Of a stretch of DNA of 64,000 nucleotides, positions 27,396 to 38,250 are shown one piece after another. The position numbers and the translations under genes were made by a program. This DNA is from JANXQG01 sp963804375. Lineage in GTDB: Bacteria; Planctomycetota; Planctomycetia; Pirellulales; Thermoguttaceae. Positions within the stretch are counted from its first letter, which is position 1; each line of letters starts with the position of its first letter. The stretch covers positions 1,054,001 through 1,118,000 of the forward strand of contig CAWDQE010000014.1 in assembly GCA_963804375.1 (NCBI GenBank). The letters are read 5' to 3'. The notes beneath the pieces were generated by a model. The model was not told the origin of the DNA. It saw only the letters and a program-made list of their open reading frames with translations, and made no database searches.

Positions 27396-27682
27396 GGTTC
27401 CGCCTTATTCCATCGGTGCCAGACCTTCTTCGCCGAACGGCGATCTGCGCTTGCGCCGCCTTTGTGGTCAATTCTACGGCGCAAGGGGCTGTTTGTCATG
27501 CGGACTTTGCGGAACTTTGCCGTGCTTTTGGGCAAACGGCGGCCAGAATCCGATCTTGGTGGGACTCGCCGACCAACGCTGCGCGTCGGTGCCCGTCGGC
27601 CCACCCTACTCGACTTTTCGGCGGGCGCGCCCTTCCGCTGGCCGGCCGCAGTGAGCACAATAGAAGTTTTCAGGATTCCTTC
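27396..27682. other. 287-bp divergent region upstream of hisD
   Basis: It lies between the DUF1559 gene (minus) and hisD (plus) and should hold promoters for both. It carries a GC-rich imperfect inverted repeat at about 27558-27610 (GTGGGACTCGCCGAC ... GTCGGCCCACCC) that belongs to the CCCACCCTAC repeat family. No gene is seen. Confidence 0.35.
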
Positions 27683-29050
27683 ATGCTTTCCATCCGCCGC
27701 ATCGATAGCCGCCGCGAAGATATACGCGCCGCCATGAACGCCTTGCGGCAGCGATTGAGCCCTGAGGGCAATGTCGTCAGCGAGGCCGGGCGGCGGCGCA
27801 CGGTCGAGGTTTTCGGCGAACCGCTCTCGCCCGTCGAGGTCGTCCGGCGCATCTGCAGCGACGTGAAGACCATCGGCCTGCCGGCGCTGCTGGACTATTC
27901 GGCACGCATCGACCGCGCCAACCTGACGGCCGAAACCCTCCGCGTTTCCCGCCAAGAATTGAAAGAGGCCCACGCTCGGGCCGAGCCCGAATTCCTCGCC
28001 GCCATCCGTAGCGTCCGCCAGCGGATTTGGAATTTCCAGGAGGCGATCCTGCACGAGGATATCCGCCTCGAAGTGCGCGGCGGTTACCTGGTCGAGCGCT
28101 ATCGGCCGCTGGACCGCGTCGGCCTATGCGTGCCGGGTGGCGCGGCCGCGTATCCGTCCACCGTGCTGATGACCGCCGTGCCGGCCCAGGTGGCGGGCGT
28201 GAAGCAACTGGCCCTGGTCGCCCCGCCGACCAGGTTCGGGGCCTACAATCCCGATCTGCTGGCAACCTGCCATGAGTTGGGCATCGAAGAGGTCTATCGC
28301 GTCGGCGGCGCCCAAGCCGTGGCGGCCCTGGCCTACGGCGTCGAGCGCCTGCCGCGGGTCGATAAGATCGTCGGTCCCGGCAACCTGTTCGTGGCCCTCG
28401 CCAAGAAGCAGGTCTATGGCGACGTCGACATCGACTCCATCGCCGGGCCGAGCGAAGTCGTGGTGATTGTCGACGGTTCCACGCGGGCTGATTATACCGC
28501 GCTGGACCTGATCGCCCAGGCCGAACATGCTCCGGGGGCCAGCGTGCTGATCGGCTGGGACGAGAAGGTCCTGGATCAGGCGGTCGAGGAGCTCGATCGG
28601 CAGTTGACCCGCCTGGAACGGGGCGAGCTGGCGCGGCAGAGCCTGGAAGAATTCGGTGCCGTGATCCTCGCCCGCGATGCCGAAGAGGCCTGTGCGTTGG
28701 CCGATGAAATCGCCCCGGAGCACCTGCACATTGCCACCGAGAACGCCGCCGCCTTGGCCGAAAAGATCATGCACGCCGGGGCCATCTTCCTCGGCAATTA
28801 CGCGCCCGTCGCGCTGGGTGACTACGCCGCCGGCCCGTCGCACGTCCTGCCCACCAGCGGCACTGCCCGTTTTGCCAGCGGTCTGTCGAGCAACGACTTC
28901 CTCCGCGCCGGGAGCATTTTGCACTTCACGCACGAGGGACTGATGCAACTGGCCCCGGACGTACGCGTGCTGGCGACAAAAGAAGGGCTGACGGGGCACC
29001 GGGCGAGCGTTGAGATAAGGATGGAGGATGAAGGCGAGCCCCGGGCGTGA
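27683..29050 (+). CDS. hisD: Histidinol dehydrogenase
   Basis: A 455-residue enzyme that oxidises L-histidinol to L-histidine in two NAD-dependent steps. The ATG at 27683 is preferred; the open frame upstream is not conserved in character. Motifs: RVGLCVPGGAAAYPSTVLM, YRVGGAQAVAALAYG, IVGPGNLFVALAKKQVYG, DSIAGPSEVVV, AQAEHAPGAS with the zinc-binding His, and GPSHVLPTSGTARF. The last residues (EGEPRA) and the stop codon come from a dispersed GAGCCCCGGGCGTGAGCCC repeat. hisC and hisB follow downstream beyond a minus-strand DUF433 pair. Confidence 0.95.
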   Translation: MLSIRRIDSRREDIRAAMNALRQRLSPEGNVVSEAGRRRTVEVFGEPLSPVEVVRRICSDVKTIGLPALLDYSARIDRANLTAETLRVSRQELKEAHARAEPEFLAAIRSVRQRIWNFQEAILHEDIRLEVRGGYLVERYRPLDRVGLCVPGGAAAYPSTVLMTAVPAQVAGVKQLALVAPPTRFGAYNPDLLATCHELGIEEVYRVGGAQAVAALAYGVERLPRVDKIVGPGNLFVALAKKQVYGDVDIDSIAGPSEVVVIVDGSTRADYTALDLIAQAEHAPGASVLIGWDEKVLDQAVEELDRQLTRLERGELARQSLEEFGAVILARDAEEACALADEIAPEHLHIATENAAALAEKIMHAGAIFLGNYAPVALGDYAAGPSHVLPTSGTARFASGLSSNDFLRAGSILHFTHEGLMQLAPDVRVLATKEGLTGHRASVEIRMEDEGEPRA

Positions 29051-29061
29051 GCCCGGCGGGT
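29033..29061. repeat. Dispersed hairpin repeat (family 3), overlapping hisD stop
   Basis: It contains CCGGGC-GTGA-GCCCGG. The same unit with longer arms occurs at 52628-52663. It supplies the last codons of hisD. Confidence 0.65.
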
Positions 29062-29130
29062 CTTCGCTGGCGCGCCTGCTGAAAGAGCGTCGCGGGGTAG
29101 CGGAGCACATGCGGCGGGAAGGCGATCACA

Positions 29131-29538
29131 TTACGGAATGAAAATCCTTCCGGCGCCGCGGACGCTGTCAAGGCGACCAAGGTAGTCAAGTAGAAGCACT
29201 GCAGCTCTTTCCACATAGTCGCGATCCGTGCGAACTCGATCAGGGGTCCCAAGCGTGAAAATCGGAAGTGAATCGGGTTGATTTTCTTCCCGCAAGACCA
29301 TCTCCAATGAATCGGTGCCCTGCGCGTTGCGGTTGTTGGTGATCAGGACAACCTCCTCCCGCTGGCAAGTCCTCCACACGAGGACATCGCTCGCATTGCG
29401 ATCAAGGCCCAACTCTTCAAACGTGACCACCGTCAGCTCTAAGTCATTCCAAAAGGCAATCCACGATTCGCTCGATAGAACGCGAACCAGGATTGCCAGG
29501 TGTCCCTCGGCATCGTTGTCGGCCAAGAGTTTGATCAT
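29131..29538 (-). CDS. PIN-like (DUF5615-type) toxin candidate
   Basis: A 135-residue protein whose ATG at 29538 overlaps the stop of the DUF433 gene. The N-terminal strand MIKLLADNDAEGHL with Asp residues, DRNASDVLVWRTCQREEVVLITNN in the middle, and a late acidic segment fit a small PIN-like nuclease of the DUF5615 type, which usually pairs with DUF433. The second conserved Asp is in the expected place; full catalytic geometry is not proven. It is on the opposite strand to the his genes around it. Confidence 0.6.
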   Translation of the reverse strand: MIKLLADNDAEGHLAILVRVLSSESWIAFWNDLELTVVTFEELGLDRNASDVLVWRTCQREEVVLITNNRNAQGTDSLEMVLREENQPDSLPIFTLGTPDRVRTDRDYVERAAVLLLDYLGRLDSVRGAGRIFIP

Positions 29539-29861
29539 CAACGGGATTCGCTTAACTGCTGCTGCATTGCAGCCCGCTTGGCTTGGGCTTCTTGATGTAT
29601 GACGTCGAGTTTGGCCTGTAGTTCTGGCGGATTTCCGCGACGTTCACGTTCCAGAATTACCTCGTACGCCGCGAGAACTTCCTGTTTGTGCTCTTGAATG
29701 TATTCCAGCGCGGCGGCCACTTCGGCCGACGATATACGAAGCCAAGTCGCGATGGCGTCCCGGTGCAAGTTGTCCTTGGCGTAGTCCCAGATGTCGAGGA
29801 CCGTGATCCGCGTCCCCTCGATTTCGGGGCCTCGCCCGCGATTGATGATTCTTGCTGCCAT
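29538..29861 (-). CDS. DUF433-family antitoxin
   Basis: A 107-residue protein with the DUF433 core near the N-terminus: GPEIEGTRITVLDIWDYAKDN, a helix-turn-helix-like region and AALEYIQEHKQEVLAAYE. DUF433 proteins are the presumed DNA-binding antitoxin half of DUF433/PIN-like modules. The C-terminal 30 residues are a charged helix. It overlaps the PIN-like gene, so both are one unit. Confidence 0.75.
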   Translation of the reverse strand: MAARIINRGRGPEIEGTRITVLDIWDYAKDNLHRDAIATWLRISSAEVAAALEYIQEHKQEVLAAYEVILERERRGNPPELQAKLDVIHQEAQAKRAAMQQQLSESR

Positions 29862-30030
29862 TATGGTTTCCCCGCAAGGAGCGTGCTCTCATGCCACCTT
29901 AATGATTATAGCGTCCGGAACGCCCGCGGCAAAGGGAGGAAGAAGGGGCTTGCCCACTCCGTCGGCAACGGCGACCATAAAAAGAGGACGTATCGCCTTG
30001 TCCCCCCACTGCGTTTCGGCTCTTGGTCGG

Positions 30031-30036
30031 TATAAT
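30031..30036 (+). promoter_or_regulatory. Possible -10 element before hisC
   Basis: A perfect TATAAT, 26 bases before a small ORF and 123 bases before hisC. No good -35 hexamer lies 16-18 bases upstream, so it is only a candidate. The bases from 29862 to 30030 hold no gene that I can see. Confidence 0.3.
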
Positions 30037-30056
30037 CTTGCTAAGGGAGCATAAAA

Positions 30057-30131
30057 ATGGTTGACTCGAAACGTGTATTTGTCTTTGGTACAGTAAACGA
30101 CCTCCTTCGCGACGCGAAAGTTGAGTTTTAG
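30057..30131 (+). CDS. Short upstream ORF (24 residues) before hisC
   Basis: ATG at 30057 with AGGGAG eight bases upstream, reading MVDSKRVFVFGTVNDLLRD to a TAG at 30129. It ends 27 bases before the hisC ATG. It contains no histidine, so it is not a classical His leader peptide. It may be a short regulatory ORF or chance. Confidence 0.3.
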   Translation: MVDSKRVFVFGTVNDLLRDAKVEF

Positions 30132-30158
30132 TATTTGTGGGATTCCCTTCGAACGACC

Positions 30159-31208
30159 ATGCTCAGCTACTTCCGCTCCAACATCCGCTCCATGTCCGGC
30201 TACGTGCCCGGCGAACAGCCGCAGGGCGACGGGTTCGTCAAATTGAACACCAACGAGAACCCCTACCCGCCTTCGCCCGCGGTGGCTATCGCCGTCAACG
30301 AGGCATTGCAACGGGGCCTGCGAAAATATCCCGATCCGATGGCCGGGGCCTTTCGCCGTCGCGCGAGCGAACTGCTCGGCGTGCCGCCGGAGTGGATCCT
30401 GGCGGGCAACGGCAGCGACGACATCCTCACGATCGTCACGCGGGCCCTAGTCGGCGAAGGCCAACTGCTGCGCCTGCCGTATCCCAGCTACATCCTCTAC
30501 CGCACGCTGGCCGAGTTGCAAGGCGCGCGGAGCGAGGAACTCGACTTCCGGCCCGACTGGTCGCTGCCGGAGGCGTTTGCCCGGGGCAGCGATGATCTGC
30601 GGCTGGTGTTTTTGGCCAACCCCAACAGCCCCTCCGGCACCGTCGTTCCACCCCAGGCCGTCCTGGAATTGGCCCAGCGACTGCCTTGCCCGTTGCTGGT
30701 CGACGAGGCCTACGCGGATTTCGCGGAAACGAACTGCATGGACCTGGTGGCGAAGAACGAGAAGATCATGGTCTCGCGGTCACTGAGCAAGTCGTACGCC
30801 CTGGCCGGGCTGCGGTTCGGCTACCTAGTGGCCCAGCCGCACTTGATCGAGCAGTTCATCAAGGTGAAGGACTCCTACAACTGCGACGCCCTGTCGATCG
30901 CCGCGGCCACCGCGGCCATCGACGATCAGGCCTGGCTGCGCCAGAACCGCGAAAAGATCCTCTACTCGCGCGGCCGGTTGCTGACGGCTCTGCGGAATTT
31001 AGGGTTTATTGGGCCCAATTCGCAAGCTAACTTTGTCTGGGTGCTGCACAGCCGGCGGGGAGTAGGGCCGATGTACGAAGAATTGAAACGCCAGCGGGTC
31101 CTCGTCCGATACATGGTGTATCCCGGCTGGAGCGACGGCCTGCGGATCAGCGTCGGCACGGACCCGGAGATTGATGCGTGCGTGGAGGCGCTGCGGAAGC
31201 TGGTGTAG
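30159..31208 (+). CDS. hisC: Histidinol-phosphate aminotransferase
   Basis: A 349-residue fold-type I PLP enzyme that converts imidazole acetol-phosphate to histidinol phosphate. The start is the ATG at 30159. Motifs: KLNTNENPYPPSP, YPDPMAGAFRRRAS, LAGNGSDDILTIV, FLANPNSPSGT, LLVDEAYADFA (PLP-binding Asp), VSRSLSKSYALAGLRFGYL with the Schiff-base Lys in SKSYALAG, and the C-terminal RISVGT arginine. It lies 58 bp before hisB, so the two are probably co-transcribed. Confidence 0.93.
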   Translation: MLSYFRSNIRSMSGYVPGEQPQGDGFVKLNTNENPYPPSPAVAIAVNEALQRGLRKYPDPMAGAFRRRASELLGVPPEWILAGNGSDDILTIVTRALVGEGQLLRLPYPSYILYRTLAELQGARSEELDFRPDWSLPEAFARGSDDLRLVFLANPNSPSGTVVPPQAVLELAQRLPCPLLVDEAYADFAETNCMDLVAKNEKIMVSRSLSKSYALAGLRFGYLVAQPHLIEQFIKVKDSYNCDALSIAAATAAIDDQAWLRQNREKILYSRGRLLTALRNLGFIGPNSQANFVWVLHSRRGVGPMYEELKRQRVLVRYMVYPGWSDGLRISVGTDPEIDACVEALRKLV

Positions 31209-31266
31209 TCCACCACGAAGCGTTTAATTAGCCACGGATTGATTGTTCGGTTTGAAGGACTTGATC

Positions 31267-31854
31267 ATGTCGCGCACGGCCACCATCCAGCGTAAGACGG
31301 CGGAAACCGATATCCGGCTCGATGTCGATCTCGACGGCAGCGGCCGCGGGCAGATCGCCACGGGCATCGGCTTCTTCGACCACATGCTCACCCTTCTGGC
31401 CAAACATGCGGCCCTTGATCTCGTGATCGAGGCCAAGGGCGACTTGCACGTCGATCAGCATCACACGGTCGAGGACGTCGGCATCTGCCTGGGGCAGGCC
31501 GTGCGGCAGGCCCTGGGCGATCGGGCCGGCATTCGCCGCTACGGCCACTTTACGCTGCCGATGGACGAGACCCTGGCCAGTTGCGCGGTCGATCTCGGCG
31601 GGCGGCCCTATTTTGTCTTCGAAGCCAAATTTCCCACGGCCAAGATCGGCGAGTTCGACAGCGAGTTGGTCGCCGACTTCTGGCACGCCTTTGCCGTCAA
31701 CGTCTTGGGCAACGTACACATCCTCGTCCCTTATGGCCGCAACAGCCATCACATCGCCGAAGGCATCTTCAAGTCGGCCGCCCGCGCCCTTCGCGCCGCC
31801 GTGGAGCGCGATCCGCGCATCCAAGACGTGCCCAGCACCAAAGGCGTGCTGTAG
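31267..31854 (+). CDS. hisB: Imidazoleglycerol-phosphate dehydratase
   Basis: A 195-residue single-domain HisB, without the phosphatase domain seen in enterobacteria. It makes imidazole acetol-phosphate, the substrate of HisC. Signatures: GIGFFDHMLTLLAKH, DLHVDQHHTVEDVGICLG (metal-binding His and Glu), GHFTLPMDETLA, and NVLGNVHI...NSHHIAEGIFKSAARALR. The start is the ATG at 31267. It follows hisC. Confidence 0.95.
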   Translation: MSRTATIQRKTAETDIRLDVDLDGSGRGQIATGIGFFDHMLTLLAKHAALDLVIEAKGDLHVDQHHTVEDVGICLGQAVRQALGDRAGIRRYGHFTLPMDETLASCAVDLGGRPYFVFEAKFPTAKIGEFDSELVADFWHAFAVNVLGNVHILVPYGRNSHHIAEGIFKSAARALRAAVERDPRIQDVPSTKGVL

Positions 31855-31864
31855 CCGAATTCTT

Positions 31865-31921
31865 GGGATGGACCTCCGAGTCCGTCCGAAAAGAATCCTG
31901 GACGGACTCGGACCTCTGTAG
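31865..31921. repeat. Dispersed palindromic repeat (family 1, copy 3)
   Basis: GGATGGACCTCCGAGTCCGT and its inverse arm GACGGACTCGGACCTC, followed by GTAGGGTGGGAC of another family. It lies in the 255-bp gap between the convergent hisB and transporter genes. The rest of that gap, to 32109, holds a second inverted pair (GTAGGGTGGGACA at 31919 and TGTCACCCTACGG at about 32042) and no gene. Confidence 0.7.
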
Positions 31922-32109
31922 GGTGGGACAAGCAAACCGAGGTGCTGGTGGGCCGGCGGTCGCGGTCTACCGTTATTTCGGCGTTGATCCAGACTTTTGG
32001 GTTGGCCGGTTTGCGACGGCCCACCATAATTGGCGCGACCTTGTCACCCTACGGAATGTGGTGCGGCCGTCCCGGCTGCCCAAGGCAGGCGAGACGCGCG
32101 CACCACAAG

Positions 32110-34699
<2,590 letters not shown>

Positions 34700-34743
34700 A
34701 CTTGCGGTTCTTCCTATTCGTTTGCGTTAAGCCGCGCCATGGG

Positions 34744-34977
34744 TCACACCGTCTCGTTGTCGACGATCTGCCGCTCGATCTCCTCGCGATGCTGCCGCGC
34801 GTAGGCCCGGGCATTAGCCAAGCCATCCGCCCGCAAGGTCGGATAGTTGCGCAGCAATTCTGCCTCGTTCATTCCCAAGCGATGCATTTGTACGAGGAGC
34901 CAAACAGGAATCCGGGTGCGAACGATACGAGGCTCTCCCCCGCAAACCGCGGGGTTGCTGTCGATTCCGGGAGCCAT
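34744..34977 (-). CDS. Orphan DUF433 protein
   Basis: A 77-residue protein; the ATG at 34977 has GGAGGGAG upstream. Core: GGEPRIVRTRIPVWLLVQMHRLGMNEAELLRNYPTLR, the DUF433 antitoxin-like fold. No PIN-like partner follows; the next gene upstream is an Uma2 nuclease. It may be a solitary antitoxin or regulator. Confidence 0.75.
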   Translation of the reverse strand: MAPGIDSNPAVCGGEPRIVRTRIPVWLLVQMHRLGMNEAELLRNYPTLRADGLANARAYARQHREEIERQIVDNETV

Positions 34978-34991
34978 GGCGTCTCCCTCCA

Positions 34992-35642
34992 CTAAAGGTC
35001 CGTTCCTGCGGAATACGTCTCCCGTACCCACCGCCGGAATCCGCGAATCAGCGTCAACTCGCGAACCTGCCCGACCTGACGGGCAAGCTCCTCGACCTTT
35101 TGCAAGGGCAGCCCTGGAAAGCAGAGGCTTGACTCCCGCGGTTGATAGCCGCCCTCGATCAATTCGTAAGCCTGGAGCCGATTGCCATCGAACCGCCAGA
35201 CCTCCGGCACGCCGAAAGCCGCGTAGATCGAGGCGATCTTCTGGATGGCGCTTCGCGAGATTTCGATCTCGATGGCAAGATCCGGCGGCGGATCAACCGT
35301 CAGATCGACCTCCAGCTTCTGCCACATTCGCGGCTCGTTCTGCACGTAGAAACACTTGTCGGGCTCAAACCCTTTCTCAACGTCCTCGCGCTTGCAAGTC
35401 ATATCTTCAAGGCAGCAAATCGGGATTTCAAGCTCTTCCGACCAGGCCATGATCGCCATCGCGATGAAAGAGCCGAAGCGTCCGTGTGCAGCCGATGGTG
35501 CCATGATTTCCAGCGTCCCGCGATCATAAGTCATATGGAGGTGGTCGTTATCCGGGTTGTCGCGCAGTTCGACGTACGTGCGCCAAGGGACGCCGTAAAG
35601 AACGGTGCGCGATTCCGATTGTATCGGTGAAACGGTCGCCAT
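34992..35642 (-). CDS. Uma2-family putative nuclease
   Basis: A 216-residue protein of the Uma2 (DUF820) family, a restriction-endonuclease-like fold. Features: YDRGTLEIMAPSAAHGRF, the FEPDKCFYV segment, and the catalytic-type PDLAIEIEISRS followed by IQKIASIYAAFGVPEVWRFD. Uma2 genes are found in many copies in planctomycetes and cyanobacteria; their role is unclear. It is separated from the DUF433 gene by 14 bp, so the pair may be one unit. Confidence 0.85.
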   Translation of the reverse strand: MATVSPIQSESRTVLYGVPWRTYVELRDNPDNDHLHMTYDRGTLEIMAPSAAHGRFGSFIAMAIMAWSEELEIPICCLEDMTCKREDVEKGFEPDKCFYVQNEPRMWQKLEVDLTVDPPPDLAIEIEISRSAIQKIASIYAAFGVPEVWRFDGNRLQAYELIEGGYQPRESSLCFPGLPLQKVEELARQVGQVRELTLIRGFRRWVRETYSAGTDL

Positions 35643-35677
35643 GATTGATGCTCTTCCTCAATTGTTCGCGCGGTTGG

Positions 35678-36804
35678 TCACTTCGGCAGCATCTCGCGGA
35701 ACTGCTGGAACAGGTAGCTGCTGTCGTGCGGGCCGGCGGATGCCTCGGGGTGATACTGCACGCAGAAGGCCGGCAGGCTGCGATGCCGCAGGCCCTCGAT
35801 CGTGTCGTCGTTAAGGTTCACGTGCGTGACTTCCAGATCGGCCGGCAGCGAATCGCCGGCCACGGCGAACCCGTGGTTCTGCGTGGTAATCTCCACCCGC
35901 CGCGTGGCATGGTCCAATACCGGCTGGTTCGCACCGCGGTGGCCAAATTTGAGCTTGTAGGTCTTGGCCCCGCAGGCCAGTGCCAGCAATTGATGCCCCA
36001 GGCAGATGCCGAAAATCGGCTTTACGCCCATGAGATCGCGAATCGTCTGCTGTGCGTAACCCAGCGGCTCCGGATCGCCGGGACCGTTGGAGAGAAACAC
36101 CCCGTCCGGCTGGCAGGCCAGCACATCCTCGGCAGTGGCCGTGCCGGGCAGAATCGTCACGCGGCAGCCCATGTCGAACAGATGCCGGGCGATGTTCCAC
36201 TTCATTCCGTAATCCAGGGCCACGACGTGCGGCCCATCGGCCAACCGCGCCGCGGCCTCTCCCGGTTGCAATCGAGTCCACGGGCTCAAGGCCGCGCTCC
36301 ACTCGACCCGCTTCTCGGGAATGACCTCGCGCACCAGATCGCGGCCGACCAGGCCGGGACTCGCATTGGCCTTGGCCACCAGACTGGCATCGTCGAGATC
36401 GATCGTGGAGAGGACCCCCTTCATCGCGCCGCGAATACGAATGCGGCGGACCAGTGCCCGCGTGTCGATGCCCTCGACGCCGACGATTCCATAGCGGACA
36501 AGATACTCGTGCAATTGGCCGTCGGCGCGAAAATTGCTCGCGCACGGCTCTGCTCGCGAACAATGAAGCCGGCCAGATGCGGCTTGTGACTTTCGACATC
36601 CTCGGCGTTCACGCCGTAGTTGCCAATCTCCGGATAGGTCATCGTGACAATCTGGCCACGATAGCTCGGATCGGTAAGGATCTCCTGATATCCGGTCATC
36701 GAGGTGTTGAAGCACACCTCACCGTCGACTTCGCCGTTTGCTCCAAATGCCTTACCCGTAAATACTGTGCCGTCTTCCAGAGCGAGTTTTGCGAGTTGTG
36801 TCAT
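35678..36804 (-). pseudogene. carA: Carbamoyl-phosphate synthase small subunit, frameshifted
   Basis: CarA hydrolyses glutamine and feeds ammonia to CarB for pyrimidine and arginine synthesis. From the ATG at 36804: ALEDGTVFTGKAFG, CFNTSMTGYQEILTDPSY, MTYPEIGNYGVN, then GFIVREQSR. Near 36545 the frame shifts to ASNFRADGQLHEYL, VEGIDTRALVRRIR, PIFGICLGHQLLALA (catalytic Cys), QNHGFAV and VQYHPEAS (catalytic His/Glu), stop 35678. Apart from one base the gene is fully conserved, about 375 residues. As the enzyme is normally essential, a sequence error is likelier than a true pseudogene. carB is not adjacent. Confidence 0.88.
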
Positions 36805-36844
36805 TATCGTTTTGTTAGGCACGCTAAAGTCCAAGTATCCTTTG

Positions 36845-36962
36845 GCCCGATAGGTCAGGTAAAGGCTGCGGGTCTACGGAGCACGGAAGCGTCACAGTCG
36901 AAGTACTCCGAGCAGCCGAAAGTGAGGGCCCTTGTACCGGCGAGCAGGGACCCTCATTTTTT
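36845..36962 (+). ncRNA. Candidate structured RNA ending in an intrinsic terminator
   Basis: Between carA and the protease gene. On the plus strand, GGCTGC (36864) pairs with GCAGCC (36912) and inside it CGGAG with CTCCG. An imperfect hairpin TGAGGGCCCTTG/CAGGGACCCTCA (36923-36956) follows, then T6. No plus-strand gene precedes it. A weak promoter-like TTGTTA-N18-TATCCT lies at about 36810-36840. It could instead be a 5' structure of carA on the other strand. It does not match SRP RNA. Confidence 0.3.
36923..36962 (+). terminator. Hairpin followed by T6
   Basis: A 12-base arm pair with two mismatches and a run of six T on the plus strand, the best intrinsic-terminator shape in the window. 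What it terminates is unclear, as both neighbours are on the minus strand. Confidence 0.5.
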
Positions 36963-37007
36963 CTGCGCTTTTCTATTTTAGCCTCTCCGACCCGGCCAGA
37001 ATAGGGA

Positions 37008-38111
37008 CTAACCTACCGCCGATCCCACGAAGCGAAGACCGTGAAAGAGGATCGAAAGGATGCCGATCACGGCCAGAATGGTCTTAATCTGGTCGGTCCG
37101 GCTGGGAGGTGGCTCGGTTTGCAAAGCTGCGGTCGCCGGCGAAACCTGGGCAACCGGGCTATTTGACAGCGGCGGAACCAAGGCGGGGGGATTGGGCCGA
37201 TTGGCGGCGATTTTACCGTCCGAGGCTGATGGTGCCCCAAATGGGCCGGTTTTCGCCACCGGCCGCAATGGGGAATTGGCTGCCGTGCCTTCCGCTGGAA
37301 AAACTGGGGTTTCAGGCAAGACTTGCCGCGGAGGGCTCGTGACGGCGGCCGCATTGTTATTCGCCAAAGGTCGCAAGGTGGTGTTAGCCGTCATCGCAGA
37401 CGCCTGCGGGGCCGGCGCCTGGGCGAGCAGCGTCGGATTGCCGGGCAGTCGCTGGAAATCGACGTATGCCACGGCCAGGAACTGCCGCACGCGGCCACAG
37501 TAGCTGCCCATGGTGTAGCCGCCAGACAGTAGGTTTCCTCCAGCCCCAAACAAAATACCGGCAATTTCGCCGCGGCTGTTGCAAATCGGTCCGCCGGAAT
37601 CACCCCTGCGTGCCTCGACATCGACTTCCAGGATCTCGGGCGGAAGGTCTAGGTTTCCCTCAGGCTTATAGTACTTGACACAACGGCCCGCGACGGTGCG
37701 ATAAGCCCCGTCGGGGCCATACCCGGTGATCGACAGAGGTTCGCCCGGACGCGGCGGTTCGGTGGCCACCGGCAGGGGTTGTACTCTTGGCCGCTGGATG
37801 GCCAGAGCAGCTAGGTCCCAAGTGCGATCGGTCTTCAGCACCAGGGCTTCCGCGCGAAAGCCATCGGGGAACACAACCGTAATCGGTCCCGTGGCCTCGC
37901 GAACGACATGCCAGTTCGTCACCACGAGGCCATGGGCTTGATCGACGGCCACCAAGACGCCGGTGCCCAGCGATGCGACGTTGTTCGGCTCGGCCGCGAT
38001 AACCCGCACCACGGCAGGATGGGGGATCTGTGCGGCAGGCGCAACCGATGACGGCCAGGCCGTAGCAATCGCCGAACCAAGCGCTATCAGGACCGTCAGG
38101 AGATTTTTCAC
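37008..38111 (-). CDS. Trypsin-like serine protease, exported
   Basis: A 367-residue protein from a GTG at 38111, chosen because a signal peptide (KNLLTVLIALGSAIATAWP) then starts the chain; a TTG 111 bases upstream is the alternative. Catalytic triad: His in VTNWHVV, Asp in TWDLAAL, Ser in RRGDSGGPI. A Pro/Ala-rich linker of about 120 residues follows, then one C-terminal membrane helix (IKTILAVIGILSILFHG). It resembles HtrA-like proteases without a PDZ domain. It acts outside the cytoplasmic membrane. Confidence 0.88.
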   Translation of the reverse strand: MKNLLTVLIALGSAIATAWPSSVAPAAQIPHPAVVRVIAAEPNNVASLGTGVLVAVDQAHGLVVTNWHVVREATGPITVVFPDGFRAEALVLKTDRTWDLAALAIQRPRVQPLPVATEPPRPGEPLSITGYGPDGAYRTVAGRCVKYYKPEGNLDLPPEILEVDVEARRGDSGGPICNSRGEIAGILFGAGGNLLSGGYTMGSYCGRVRQFLAVAYVDFQRLPGNPTLLAQAPAPQASAMTANTTLRPLANNNAAAVTSPPRQVLPETPVFPAEGTAANSPLRPVAKTGPFGAPSASDGKIAANRPNPPALVPPLSNSPVAQVSPATAALQTEPPPSRTDQIKTILAVIGILSILFHGLRFVGSAVG

Positions 38112-38250
38112 GCAAGCACAGCCTAGGGGAAAGCGGGGCAACGAGCCGTTATCCCTGGTCTTCGGCGATCCGTAACCCAAGCGTCCAGCAATCCAACGGC
38201 GGGCGGAAAGTGCGGCGATCAAGGAAAAGCTGGTAAACGCGGCAATGCCG

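Noticed and set aside
36845..36962. Bacterial SRP RNA
   Set aside because: GGTCAGG and GGAAG are present, but the contiguous conserved tetraloop region of SRP RNA is missing.
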